Assembly (NCBI GenBank): GCA_964035575.1
Contig: OZ037845.1
Span: forward strand, 1,550,001 to 1,614,000
Source of the DNA: Rhynchopus sp. YZ270_cl-10
Taxonomy: Eukaryota; Euglenozoa; Diplonemea; Diplonemida; Diplonemidae
Direction of reading: 5' to 3'
Length of the DNA stretch: 64,000 nucleotides
Part shown: positions 21,816 through 32,010 of the stretch, piece after piece
Layout: each line of letters begins with the position of its first letter
How positions within the stretch are numbered: the first letter of the stretch is position 1
Translations under genes and position numbers: made by a program
The notes under the pieces: model-generated
What the model saw: only the letters and a program-made list of their open reading frames with translations
Database searches by the model: none
What the model was told of the DNA's origin: nothing

Positions 21816-22524
21816 CAAGGGGCGCCTTTTGGCGGGCGTTGTTGAGGGTGTTTGGGGTGCAAAGTTTTCCACAATTTTGATGCGCGGGTACAGAAGTGTT
21901 GTCTTGTTCTTTCATCTCTAGGAATGTAAATGTCAATCGAGTTTAACTACCACTAAGGGGTCGAAGGGGATAATCCCAGTATCAAAGGTTGTGTCGACGG
22001 GAAATCTATGAGTATACGTTCATTTCATCCGCAGAAATAACTACTTATGAACCCAGGAGAGATCCAAGCCTCGCGCTAAACCACCACCCGCGATTGACTT
22101 AGATGTTATAACAAAGAGAATTCATAACAAACAACACCCTACCCCATGCACACTAAAGTGCCATGCTTCAAGTGATCATGCCCTGGGCCAAAATTCCTGT
22201 GCTAAAAAGGCAACAAGACCAGTGTGAATTGTGCACTGGTTTTCTGGGGGAACAAACAATATTTTCTTGTATCTAGTCCTCTGCAAGCAGAAAACAGACG
22301 TTCTGGATTACAAAATCGAATTTCTTGCACTGGCTATGCTCCCTGGGTTTATGGCTATAGCATTGGTTGATGTGCCCCTCTTATTGACCCTATTATAAGA
22401 CTCTAATTAGAGTCTAATTAGAGTCCAGTTAGAGTATTAGAGTTCAGTTAGAGTTTTAAAGACTCTAATTATACTCTAACTGCCGACTCTAATTATCTAG
22501 TTGGAGTCTAATTAGAGCGCTATG

Positions 22525-23380
22525 TATATTAATCTTTTTTCTTGTTTGGAACAACCACCTGGACCCCACAGTCTTGGAGACTGATCCAATCACACTGTGC
22601 TGTACGCACCCTTTCGATAGTGGTGCATTTCCTCTAAGCCAGACAGACAAGAGACTCCGATGAAAATGCCTTTTTGGCAATCATCGGATTATCTAAAAAA
22701 GCTCCCTTTTTTTTTGCAGCTTTTTTCCACTTTCTCTTTTCAGCTGTGTTCGCAAAACCCCAAAATGGGCAATGCGTCAATATCCCTTTAGACTGTTTTC
22801 CTTTTGTTTGTACGATGATATAAAACGTAGTACGAGGTGTTAGCACCTAGCACCCTCCATAAGTCCACCCTGATGACTGTGCTGCAGTCTGACCGTATTT
22901 TTTACCCATTATAATGAGTGCTGTGAATTTATTTTTGGCAACTAATAATGTTCTGTTGTTGGTCGTAGGGTACTTTGTGCTTTCATCCAGCTGGCATCAG
23001 TGAGTCAGCGGGAGGTGCCTGCATTAATAACTTCGCTTTTAAAAATTGAGAAGGGGAGTTTTTTGCACCGTACTCTTTGGTTTTTGGACCCGAGCACAGA
23101 GAGGCTTAGGTTCATTTTTACAAAAAAAAAAAAAAAAATCTCTATTTTGCTGTCTCAGACAGTAGGCGTCTTTCCCCCTGCCTCTTCCACACAAATAATT
23201 CCTCTGAAGCCGGCAGATATGTTCCTGCGAAGAATTTTTTTTTGGAATTTTTCGCAATCCGATTATTTTTTTGTCCATTTTTTTTTATGTTCCCCCTCCT
23301 TTCGCCCCCTTAGAATTTCATAAAAACAAAAAAATCATTACCTTTTCGCCACAACATTTCTCTCCAACTACCCCCTCCCA
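22525..23380. other. Gene-free spacer
   Basis: Contains TTTCATCCAGCTGGCATCAGTGAGTCAGCGG-type sequence and TGCATTAATAACTTCGC at about 22980-23040 (partner at 13170-13235), and GAGCACAGAGAGGCTTAGG at 23092-23110, members of the dispersed short-motif families. Otherwise AT- and T-run-rich. Confidence 0.5.
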
Positions 23381-23481
23381 GCTGAGAATAAGACTCGGGG
23401 ACCGGAGTCCCGGTTATTCTCATCCGTACTGGGACCTGGACCTGGACCTGGGCCCAGTGACCGGGGACGGTTATTCTCAGC
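23381..23481. repeat. Small palindromic element GCTGAGAATAA, second copy
   Basis: GCTGAGAATAAGACTCGGGG at the left and TTATTCTCAGC at the right bound a 101 bp GC-rich segment. It is closely related to the left half of 21446-21632 (both continue into GGTTATTCTCA.CCG.ACTGGGAC). It lies just upstream of the zinc-finger gene. Confidence 0.7.
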
Positions 23482-23603
23482 TGTGCCCTCCTCCCCTCCC
23501 CCTTATCTACCCATCACTCTTTCTCTCCCATCCCCTCGACCCACATCACTACACCACCATGCCACCACATCCCCCTTTTCCAGCATACATCAAAAGCGCA
23601 CCG

Positions 23604-24632
23604 ATGAAACGATCCCGCGCAGACGAAGCGTTTTCCCCTTCTAATAAACGCAAGCGTTCCTCTCCTGAGACAAATGGGGCAAAATTTTCGTTTTCACCAC
23701 CGCCAGTAAAGGAGGCAGAGGCGGCGAGCAAGACGGTGCAGCGAAGCAGTGTTAAAGCACAGTTGGGCCGCGCTCGGAATGCGCGGAACAATGCGCTTAG
23801 CGCACTACGCAAAAGCAAGACAACCAAATCCGGTAAGTCGCCGTCACCCCTCTCACACCCCTCTGCGTTTGACACCGTCACGGTGTCATCTGCGTCTCCC
23901 TACCCTGTCCCAGTGAACGTCATGACAAAGCCTTTGCAAGGCCTCAACCCTATCAAATGCAGTACATACGGCGTCTGTTCAGAGATGCTTCGCCCTGAAG
24001 CGGTGAACCCTAATGCACAAACCTTTGTACTGTGCATGGACTGCGACACAACACAGTGCGCACAATGCGCTGCGACGCACACTGCACAGCACAGTAGAAT
24101 TGATATCATGCTGTGTGCGTTGTGTGGCTGTGTACACCCTGCATTAGAGGCTATGTGTGATGCGCTGTGGTGCAAAACGTGTGGTACGCAACAACATGAA
24201 GGGGAGTGCCGGTTCAATGCAGGTACCTGTGGAAACTGTGGTACAGGGTGTGACCATTCGGAGGACTTCTGTCCGTTTGTGGGCATAGTGAAAGGGTCGG
24301 AGATGTGTCCGAAGGAGATGATAGTTGTGCAGTCGTCTGCAGTCCCCGAGGATGGCTTCCTTGCCTTTCTCCGTACAGGTGCCCCGCCCGCAACGACGTT
24401 GCCACGTAAGAAAGAAAAGCTCCAAGACACCATGCCAGCGAACCTCGTCGTCTGCGCAGTGTGCGGCTCAAACGACCATCTCCTCTGTGCGAAAAACGCG
24501 AAGCGTGCCGAACGTTCCACACAAGAAGCGGAAAAGCTGCAAAAACGACTTCTTTGCTTCAAATGCCACGAAATAGGGCATGTCACAGCAATGTGCACGA
24601 AGTTTAAGAAGAAATCCTATACCACTGGGTAA
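23604..24632 (+). CDS. Multi-zinc-finger protein with CCHC knuckle
   Basis: Single exon, 342 aa, starting at the first ATG after the TTTTCCAG acceptor (23583). The N-terminus is basic (KRSRADE, NKRKRSS, RARNARNNALSALRKSK), consistent with nuclear or nucleic-acid binding. The middle is a Cys/His-rich array: CMDCDTTQCAQCAATHTAQH is B-box-like and is followed by further CxxC pairs (CALCGC, CKTC, CGNC). Near the end are CAVCGSNDHLLC and a classical zinc knuckle CFKCHEIGHVTAMC (CX2CX4HX4C). Likely an RNA- or DNA-binding host protein; the zinc knuckle alone does not make it retroelement-derived. An alternative ATG at 23562 lies upstream of the acceptor. Confidence 0.82.
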   Translation: MKRSRADEAFSPSNKRKRSSPETNGAKFSFSPPPVKEAEAASKTVQRSSVKAQLGRARNARNNALSALRKSKTTKSGKSPSPLSHPSAFDTVTVSSASPYPVPVNVMTKPLQGLNPIKCSTYGVCSEMLRPEAVNPNAQTFVLCMDCDTTQCAQCAATHTAQHSRIDIMLCALCGCVHPALEAMCDALWCKTCGTQQHEGECRFNAGTCGNCGTGCDHSEDFCPFVGIVKGSEMCPKEMIVVQSSAVPEDGFLAFLRTGAPPATTLPRKKEKLQDTMPANLVVCAVCGSNDHLLCAKNAKRAERSTQEAEKLQKRLLCFKCHEIGHVTAMCTKFKKKSYTTG

Positions 24633-25221
24633 ATGAGCTGGGGGAATGGGTAGGGGTGTGGCAAGTCAGCTGTATTGTGATGTGTATTATGTATTATGAT
24701 GGCCAATTATTACAATACAGACACCGCTACCTACAAGGGGGAGGGGGACCAGAGATAGTGTGAAAGCTTTTCCAAATGCGAAACTCACTTCTCTTAGAAA
24801 AAAAGAAAGATTCTGTCAAAACAGAGGATCGCTCTCTGCTACTAACATAACCGTTTTCAAAACAAAAGAACCCCCTTTTTTTGGAAACGACTTTTTCACT
24901 TTGTAATTTCATTTTTTTTTTGTGTTTTGTCGATACACAAAAATTCTCAGTCAGGCTTTCACAGAAAGCTAACATCCCGTATGGCAACTACATCTATCCC
25001 AACATCAGAACGAAAAAAGTACGTTATTTCCGTATCCCCTTTTGCATTAAAAGCTCTTAATTTCGACTCACCATCTTGTTCGCTTTTCCCCCCCATTCAC
25101 TTCATACAGCGTCGAGAACTGAGAACTCACAGTTGCTAATGTAACGGTCCTTCACCTTCACCTTCACAGAGCTCATAGCTCAGGCAGGTGGCCACATTCC
25201 CATACCCTAGTTCTTTTTCAG
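24633..25221. other. Spacer upstream of METTL5-like gene
   Basis: Contains the 3' region of the zinc-finger gene with TGTATTATGTATTATGATGG repeats and T/A-rich sequence. No gene seen. Confidence 0.5.
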
Positions 25222-25284
25222 GTACACTGTCACGAGAGGGCTTTGTATCTCAAGTCAACTCCTTTTCAACTCCACCTTTTCCAG
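25222..25284 (+). promoter_or_regulatory. Dispersed motif supplying the splice acceptor of the METTL5-like gene
   Basis: GTACACTGTCACGAGAGGGCTTTG and the following CTCAAGTCAACTCC belong to the family seen at 7691-7738 and 26116-26155. The continuation TTTTCAACTCCACCTTTTCCAG provides the pyrimidine tract and AG 17 nt before the ATG. Confidence 0.5.
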
Positions 25285-25300
25285 AAAATACACAAAAAAA

Positions 25301-25990
25301 ATGAAGGACTGGGAGGTCACCTCAGCACTGCAGGAGCTGCAGGGGTTTGCGAAGCCAAAAATCGAGTTGGAGCAGTACTTGACCCCTCCGGAGCTGGCAT
25401 CGCACTTTGTGTGCGCAGCGGAACGGACCTACGGGGACGTCGACGGGAAAGTTGTGATGGATCTGGGCTGCGGGACGGGAATGCTGTCGTGCGGTGCGGC
25501 ACTCCTCGGGGCGGATGCTGTGGTGGGATGCGACATTGATGACGACGCTTTGGCGCTAGCGCACGAGAACAGAGAGGAGCTTGACCTGGAGGATGTGATT
25601 GACTTTGTACGCCTCGATGTGACATACCGCAAGCAGGGCGAGAACGACGGCACCCCCATCCTGCCTCAGTTCCGCATCAAGTTTGACACCATCTTCTTGA
25701 ACCCTCCATTCGGTGCAAACAAAGACCGCCAACAAAAGGGTATCGATCTCCTCTTCCTCCACACCGCCGTGTCTATGGTGAAAGACGGCGGTGCAGTCTA
25801 CAGTCTGCACAAATCCTCGACCCGAGAGCACATCCAACAAACCGGAGATAAATGGGGTGTGACAGCAGAGGCCCTCGGTGAATACACCTGGAATTTAGGA
25901 AAAACGTACAAACATCAAAAAAAGAACACAAAAGACATCAGTGTGGATATGTGGCGGTTTGCGAAGAAGAAGAAAATAGAAGCGAAATAG
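25301..25990 (+). CDS. METTL5: METTL5-type 18S rRNA adenine-N6 methyltransferase
   Basis: Single exon, 229 aa, close to the usual METTL5 length. In animals METTL5 with TRMT112 installs m6A on one adenosine of 18S rRNA. Family blocks are in order: LEQYLTPPELASHF (METTL5 has LEQY.T....A) at 23-36; SAM-binding motif DLGCGTGMLS at 54-63; CDIDDDAL at 77-84; catalytic NPPFG at 124-128; and VYSLHKSSTREHI at 146-158, a METTL5 signature. The C-terminus has basic residues after the VDMWRF strand. All key residues are present. Start ATG 17 nt after a TTTTCCAG acceptor. Confidence 0.96.
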   Translation: MKDWEVTSALQELQGFAKPKIELEQYLTPPELASHFVCAAERTYGDVDGKVVMDLGCGTGMLSCGAALLGADAVVGCDIDDDALALAHENREELDLEDVIDFVRLDVTYRKQGENDGTPILPQFRIKFDTIFLNPPFGANKDRQQKGIDLLFLHTAVSMVKDGGAVYSLHKSSTREHIQQTGDKWGVTAEALGEYTWNLGKTYKHQKKNTKDISVDMWRFAKKKKIEAK

Positions 25991-26266
25991 AAAAAAAATC
26001 TCATAGGGGACCAAAAGCGATGGTCCAGAAATTTGAAAAAAGCATTTCCTCCTTTTTGATGTAAACCACGAAATGGATTGGTTGGGTGTCCACCCCACGG
26101 TACACCTGGTCATACCATACACTGTTCACGAGAGGGCTTTTGTATTTGAACTCTCTCTCTCTCTCTCTCTCCAATCATCTCTCTCACCTCACAAAAAGGT
26201 ACACAAAAAGGTTCATACTATACCCCTCGGTTGCGAGGGGGTTCTTGGGGGGGAAATACCAATAAA
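25991..26266. other. Short spacer with dispersed motif and (CT)n
   Basis: Holds AACCACGAAATGG...GGTTGGGTGTCCACCCC at 26064-26100 (related to intron 1 of the coiled-coil gene), then CACGAGAGGGCTTTTG at 26127-26142 and a CT microsatellite at 26152-26172. Confidence 0.55.
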
Positions 26267-27189
26267 ATGGGAGAAGAGGAACAGGGTTTGGGCGTAGTGT
26301 TCGCCGTAGCTGAGGATGAAGGGAACAGCAAACCTTTTGCGGGGCTGTCCCTTTTGAGCCAGGTCTGTGTGGAGGAGGAGATCCCTGGGACGCATATGAT
26401 CACTGCTGTGGACTCTATCCCTGCGTGTAAGAGGGTGGGGCTGAGGAAGCCTTGCAACGAGGAGCGTGAGCGCGTTGTGTTGATGGACTCTGTGGTGGGG
26501 CACTCACTGCGGAGTGTGTATCTCTACTACTGCAAGGAATACCGCAGCAAACCCAACAGCACGCTGTTCCGTAGTCTCTCTGACGCGCCAGGAGACTTCA
26601 CCCTCGCCCACCTCGACTGCACCGGAAACTTCATCGGTGATAAAGGTCTTCTCCCCTTGTTAGAGGTCGTCCGCCTATGCGCATCCTGTACACGTCTCTC
26701 CCTCCCAGACAACGGTATAAAAAACTCTGGTGTCGAATGCCTCGTGCACATGGTCTTGGAACACCCAGCCCTCAGAGAGCTTGACCTCTCAAACAATAGG
26801 TTGACGTTAGGTGCAGGGAAGGTATGGTGATGGGGGGGAGCGTTTGTTGGGGAAAATGAAAAAAAAACAAACAAAATACCGCAGGTATTACAAGAGCTTG
26901 CAGTCAAAAACCCTGCGATACGGTCAATCAATGTCACCGGGTCACGCATCGATCCCCAGCTCCAGGTATGATAAAGAAAAATACACAAAAAATTGAACAG
27001 GCTTCGACCAACATTTTGAGTACAGACCCTATTAGCCCCAAATGGGTTCTTAGGTGATTGTCGACAGAACATAACATACACACACAATATACTGCCAGAG
27101 GTAACCCCCACCTGTTCTCAAACACACACACATAACCACAGGAACGGATAAAAGCGAAAACGGCCGAGAACGCTGAGAGAGCACGTTGA
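26267..27189 (+). CDS. Small leucine-rich-repeat protein, three exons
   Basis: Exons 26267-26821, 26885-26965 and 27142-27189 (227 aa), introns 63 and 176 nt, both GTATG...AG and phase 0. The last exon is only 48 nt and encodes ERIKAKTAENAERAR before a stop. It was placed from its clean acceptor (CCACAG) and the matching frame. LRR-like patterns: TLAHLDCTGNFIGDKG, CTRLSLPDNGIKNSGVECL and LRELDLSNNRLTLGAGK, i.e. ribonuclease-inhibitor-type LRRs, continuing across the first intron into VLQELAVKNPAIRSINVTGSRI. Function unknown; such short LRR proteins often occur in cilia. Intron 2 carries a repeat also present at 1500-1540. Confidence 0.8.
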
Positions 27190-28325
27190 ATTGAAAAATA
27201 TCTGCAGGTTTTCTCAGGTGTTGTGTGACACGTGGCCGCATATCTTTTGAACCTTCTTTCGTGTGCCTGAGCACAGAGGGGCTTAGGATCTCAACCTCTT
27301 TGTACTGCGGTACCATTCAGAAGGTGAATACACAAGAGGCTGAAACCCATCTTACAAACATTTCTCTTTTATTTCTTTGCAAGAACGCCACAGGTGACGT
27401 TAACCTTCTGCCACATTCACATGTGAACAAGCCTTCTTGGGAAGCCCTTATTTTGCAAAAAGCCACAGGGGCTTCTTTCTTTTTTTGCCTCATCTATTAA
27501 AAAAACATCAAAAGTGCAGCGTTCGTTTGGGTACCTGTGCATTTTTTCTTATTCCTACGAAGCTTGCTTTAAAGGAGATTTAAAGGAAATTGTATTATCG
27601 GTACGCCAAATCATCCCTCAAACAGGATTGTGCAATCACCGAAAACCAACTTTACCTACCCGATTCTACTATTTTCAGCTATGATTAAAACCCCACAACC
27701 TTTTAACGAAACGGCCGTCTGTAGGTATCCTAGTTGGGGTTCTTTCTTCGGGTGACGTTGGGTATAGAGAAACCCCAACTTGATGGTGGGTGGTTTCTGC
27801 AACGCGTAGCCCCTCCCTTCAAGGAGCAAAGCAAAAATAGTGGGAGCTCATTTTGGTGTCCTACACTCCAACCAAGTTTTCCAAAGAACGAAAGAAATAT
27901 TGGAAGCTACGCAAAATAAAAAGTTGAGTGAGAGAGAGAGAGCTTTCCCCCCGTTAAACGCGCCCTCCTCTCAGCAGCAATGCCCTGCCCTGCAGAGCCC
28001 TTACCTTTATCTCCTCTCTCTCTCTCTCTCTGTCATTCTCTTTCCCTGATATTATTTTTTTTCAAAACAACACTCCACATCTGTTCTAATGAGGAAAAAA
28101 CGGCTTTTTTTTGACAATTTAAGTTAAACTAAACCTGAACGGGTCTTTACATCGTCAACGATATTGCAATCACCTTTCGATACTAATGGTTTGACCCATA
28201 CCATCCCGAGCGACCCACTTCTCCCTAATGAGATATGCCCGCAATTCCAAGCGCGTTTCCACACCCGACACCAATATGCCACACGATGTATATTTTAGCT
28301 TCCACACCTACCTTCCTTCCCTGCA
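27190..28325. other. Gene-free spacer
   Basis: Contains GAGCACAGAGGGGCTTAGGATCTCAACC at about 27269-27296 in effect (dispersed motif), a hairpin-capable pair AGTTGGGGTTCT / AGAAACCCCAACT-like at 27731-27781, and short (AG)n and (CT)n runs near 27930 and 28020. It ends in CCTTCCTTCCCTGCAG (28326), the acceptor for the FYVE gene. Confidence 0.5.
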
Positions 28326-28370
28326 GAGGTTCCTACTGTTTTTTTCTTTTTCTTTTTCTGTTGTTGTAAA

Positions 28371-30030
28371 ATGGATGTCCCAGCAACGACGCCTGGTCTG
28401 CAGAGGCGGCCTCTGTGGGTGCCAGATGCGTCGGCAGTGTTCTGCGAGACATGTGGACGGCGCTTCACGGCGACACTGAGGAGGCACCACTGCCGTGTGT
28501 GTGGGTGTGTGTTCTGCAAGGCGTGCTGCAAGGAGAAGGTGTACATCCCCAGTCTCGGGTACACCACCCCGCAGCTTGTCTGCAACGAATGCATACGTGG
28601 TGCGCCCAGCGTCGTGGGCATGGTGGTCATGGTCAACCCCGACCTCTCCACAGTCAAGCGTCTCTGCGGCGGCTCGCAGTTCCTGCCACCATGGGACCCC
28701 CGCAAGGCAGCGTTCTGTGGCTGTGTCGGCAAGATCGTTGGCCAAGACAACCGTGATGGGTCCGTGAAGGTGAGCTTCACGCATGGACCATACAGCTGGT
28801 ACCCCCCAACGTGTCTGTCGTTGGCAAACCCCGCGCAGGGTAGTTCAGACAAGACAGTGCCCCGCCTGGTGGTGGCCTGCCCCTCCAAGCCGTACCTCGA
28901 AGGTTCCTATGCGCGTCTCGCAGCAAAGAAGAACAACGTCAGCATCTGGGCCATGTCCTCCTGCCGCATCTACTCCAACGCGCAGGGCAACTGGGCGCTT
29001 ACCATCTCCGCTGAGGGCATGGAGAAGGAGCAGGGCAACGTGCGCAGCAGGCACACCCATGGCGGCAAAACGCACGTCCACGCGATGGAGGGCTGGGAGA
29101 CATACACAAACGGCGTCTGGGTGCCCCTGCCGGACTTCAAGGTCGTCAAGGTATGTAGGGGTTGTAGATGTTACAAATTTCACTTCTTTTTTTTACAGTC
29201 ATTTGTCCCGGCAGGGTCGGCGCAGTGTGTTAACTCCGCTTTGAAGCATGTGCAGGCGTTCCGCAACCAGAATGTGCCGAACCCGGCTCCACAGCAGCAG
29301 GTGCAGCAACAGCAGCAGCAGCAGCAGCAGCCGCACCCCCAGCCGCCCCAACCGTTCCAGGCAGTGCAGCAACAGCAGCAGCCAACACAGGCGAACCGTG
29401 TGTACGTCCCACCCCAGGTCGCCGCACCGCAGCCAATTGTGCCCAGACAGGTCCAGGCGGTTCCACAGCAGCAGGCATCGCCGCCGCGGTCTGTGGTACC
29501 TTCACAGCCGGTGCAGGAGGTGCAAGAGGTACAGGAGGTACAGGAAGTGCAGGTGGTGTCTGACGTGCAGGAGGTACAGGAGGTACAGGAGGTGGTGTTG
29601 GGTGTGGAGCCCGACGTGGTCGAAGTGGTTGATGTGCAGGACACACCTGCAGAGGTGCAGCAGGTGCAGCAGGTGCAGGACCTGTGCGACGCATGCGACG
29701 CACACACACCTAGCACCACTGCGGCAGAGGCAGAGGCACAGCCGGTCTATGCGGTATGCACCTTAGCACCTTCCCCTTCCACCCACTACCCACTACCCAC
29801 AGGAAGACGCCGGCCCAGAGCGCAACGCATCACCCGACATGGAGATCATCGACGACGAAGCTGTCTACACCGAGGAGCCTGTACCCCATGCAGCAGGCGA
29901 CGTCGTGCACACCGACCCGCAGAAAGCTGATAGCTCCGACGACGACGGTGAAGGTGCGGCTGAGGTGTTGACAGAGGTGGACACCACTACACCTACGGGG
30001 TATGACGGTGGTGTCATCATGGTCGACTGA
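28371..30030 (+). CDS. FYVE zinc-finger protein with SH3_15-like domain
   Basis: Exons 28371-29150, 29199-29753 and 29803-30030 (520 aa). The introns are tiny (48 and 49 nt), GTATG...ACAG, phase 0. An N-terminal FYVE domain has WVPD (16-19), RRHHCR (37-42) and eight zinc cysteines at 25, 28, 41, 44, 49, 52, 71 and 74, the pattern that binds phosphatidylinositol 3-phosphate on endosomes. Next, about residues 82-143 (MVVMVNPDLSTVKRLC...GKIVGQDN..GSVKVSF...YSWYPPTCL) resemble a Mind-bomb-type SH3_15 repeat. The C-terminal half is Gln-rich with a VQE-repeat segment and an acidic tail. Likely an endosomal adaptor. Intron 1 lacks stops and keeps frame, so its retention would still give a protein. 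Confidence 0.9.
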
Positions 30031-31561
30031 TGTGCAAACCCTTTCCAAAGGGAACAGACGACGTGAGCGTGCACAGCGAGAGCGTCGTATTGGAGACGAG
30101 TTGCGCAGTTGCAGCCATGGCGACGGCTTCGGTGGTGGAGGTGTACAGCTTGGTCTGAGTTCTTTAGGTGGGGGTGAGGGGTGGGGAGGGGGTCGTTTTG
30201 TGGAATTGTTGCTACATAACAGGGGGTGTCGTTTTGTGTGTGTACTCAAGCTTGTTTGTCTCGTTAATAAAACGAGCTGAAAAGTTGGACTAAAAAGGTA
30301 CTCTCAATAGAGTGCGGCCAGTCCGCCCGCACAGCCGTTTTTGAGAGGAAGCGGGGTTCGGGGAAGAGGTTACACACCCAAAACAGTCATCCACTTTTTC
30401 TCATTATTTTTTAGGTACCTAAAGTACGGTCCTGGGTCTTATCTTATCCAGTCTTTTTTATTTATGTTTTTAGCCAGTGCCTGCGTCCCAGAGGCGTTTT
30501 GCCACTATCAACTTCTGTTTTTATTGATGTGCATGAGGGTATGTTCATCGGCAAGTTTTTTTTTTCTCGTTTTTTTTCCTCCATAGAGTCGCCGTTCTTC
30601 GTTTTAGGGGTGTGCGTGCGGTGGGCACGTTCATCCAAAGTTTTACTTTAATCCCTCCCTAGATGCTCCCTTGGGTCAATGTACTTGGTCTTGCCTGTAG
30701 AGCACGTTCAATCGCGCATGCATTAACCTTCCGTCGTTGTGTGTTCACAAACAGGGCCCTGTCTCTCCAACAGGGCACAGTATAAATCACACAACGACAG
30801 CAAAGATTTGCAAGACGTTTTTTTCGGGTTAAGGAAAGACCCCTGCCGATGTGGCAGAAAGAAACGGTTGTTTTTTAACGACAGGATAGAGGGATGTTGT
30901 TTTTTGTGTTACGTCTTTGTTTAACACACAATTTTTTGCACTACAATGTTTTCAGGTGTGCTCATGAAAGCACATCTTTCAAGCTTTCATTTTTTTTTAA
31001 ATCCACATTGGCTGGACGATTGTCGACAAAAAGAAAAAAAAACCACAAAAGGGACAGAATCGTATTCGTTTTAAGGCAGAATAAAGTAAAAAACGTGTTG
31101 GCCTGGAACCACGTTTGTCTCTGTGGGTGTGATGACTTTGATGACTCCCGTGTTACAATGAGAGCAGGAAGCCGATGAACCATTGGTGCCTTGCTTCTTG
31201 GAATCCCCACCAACCCCCTTTAAGAACCTTCGAGGGACGAAAAGACTATTAAAAAAAAAACGTATTGCAACAGACTACGGAACAAATGGCAGAGATTCTT
31301 TTTTATTTTGCCAGGCATGCTCCTTAAAAGTATCACCAAGATGAAGTGCCGATGCGGTAATCTCAATGAGAGGCTTAGCCTCTTGCAGTGCTGTTCGAAG
31401 CATGCGCCAAAGACTGACGAGGGTGGTTCCAATAATAGGCCCCCCATAAAATTCTATTCAATGACTTAAAATGCGGTTGCTTGCCAGGTTCTTTCCACAA
31501 TCTGTTATTCTCTCTGGTTTGTATATTTGAGGAGAGGTGCATTCATCTTATCTTCTTTTCT
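30031..31561. other. Gene-free spacer with dispersed motifs and a structured segment
   Basis: Includes the FYVE gene 3' region, GTGCCTGCGTCCCAGAGGCG at about 30477-30497 (same family as 20606 and 54521), GAGAGGCTTAGCC near 31368, and a strong two-stem fold at 30733-30797. No gene seen. Confidence 0.5.
30733..30797. other. Two-stem RNA-fold candidate
   Basis: Outer 10 bp stem TCGTTGTGTG / CACACAACGA encloses an inner perfect 7 bp stem GCCCTGT / ACAGGGC with a 7 nt loop. It does not match a tRNA or any RNA class I recognise; chance is possible in this repeat-rich DNA. Confidence 0.35.
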
Positions 31562-32010
31562 TTGATATCGCAGCTGTGTCGTCATAGCTGTCATGTCCAC
31601 GATTTTTTATAGGTGCAGGCGCATTAGCATTTATCTTGATTGAAGCCTGCGTTCAGAAAGGTCTTCAAACGTTACAACGTCAGTAAGTTGTGTGAGGAGG
31701 TTGCAGGTTCACAAAAGCGTTCGTCTATTTCAGTATTTTTGGTGTTCCCGGAAGATGCATCTTTCACAGTTTCTTTCTTAGCTTCATCTTGCACATTGAA
31801 TTAACGTCCGTACACATCTCTTCACTCAAGGGGGCGTCTTGTTGATGTACGTGGTGCTGGAGCTATCTTTTTTACAGCAAAAGAGTGATGCGTGAATGAC
31901 ACAAAGATAAGTCTGTCTCCCTTCCCTTCTGATACCCGTCCTCTTCTCCCAGCACCTCAGCCACGTCACCCCACAGATACTCTTTTGATACAAACACATA
32001 CCTTGCTCCA

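Larger units (their letters stand above)
21180..22524. mobile_element. 1.35-kb inverted-repeat element with TTAGAGT subterminal repeats
   Basis: Left CATAGCGCTCCAATTAGAG (from 21180) pairs with right CATAGCGCTCTAATTAGAC in complement (to 22524), and both ends are flanked by TA within TTAA-containing sequence. About 170 bp at the left and 140 bp at the right are filled with many copies of (T)CTAATTAGAGT / CAGTTAGAGT in both orientations, a typical transposase-binding-like subterminal array. The interior contains a smaller palindromic element (21446-21632) and a decayed reverse-transcriptase-like fragment. TA duplication would suggest a Tc1/mariner-type mechanism and TTAA a piggyBac-type; I cannot decide. 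No intact transposase. Confidence 0.7.

Noticed and set aside
23604-24632. Retroelement gag origin for the CCHC zinc-knuckle gene
   Set aside because: Multiple other zinc fingers, host-like GC and acceptor context, no adjacent protease/RT or terminal repeats.
28308-29719. Large antisense ORFs opposite the FYVE gene (one Cys/Thr/Gly-rich, 179 codons)
   Set aside because: Mirror of Gln/Val repeat codons on the sense strand.
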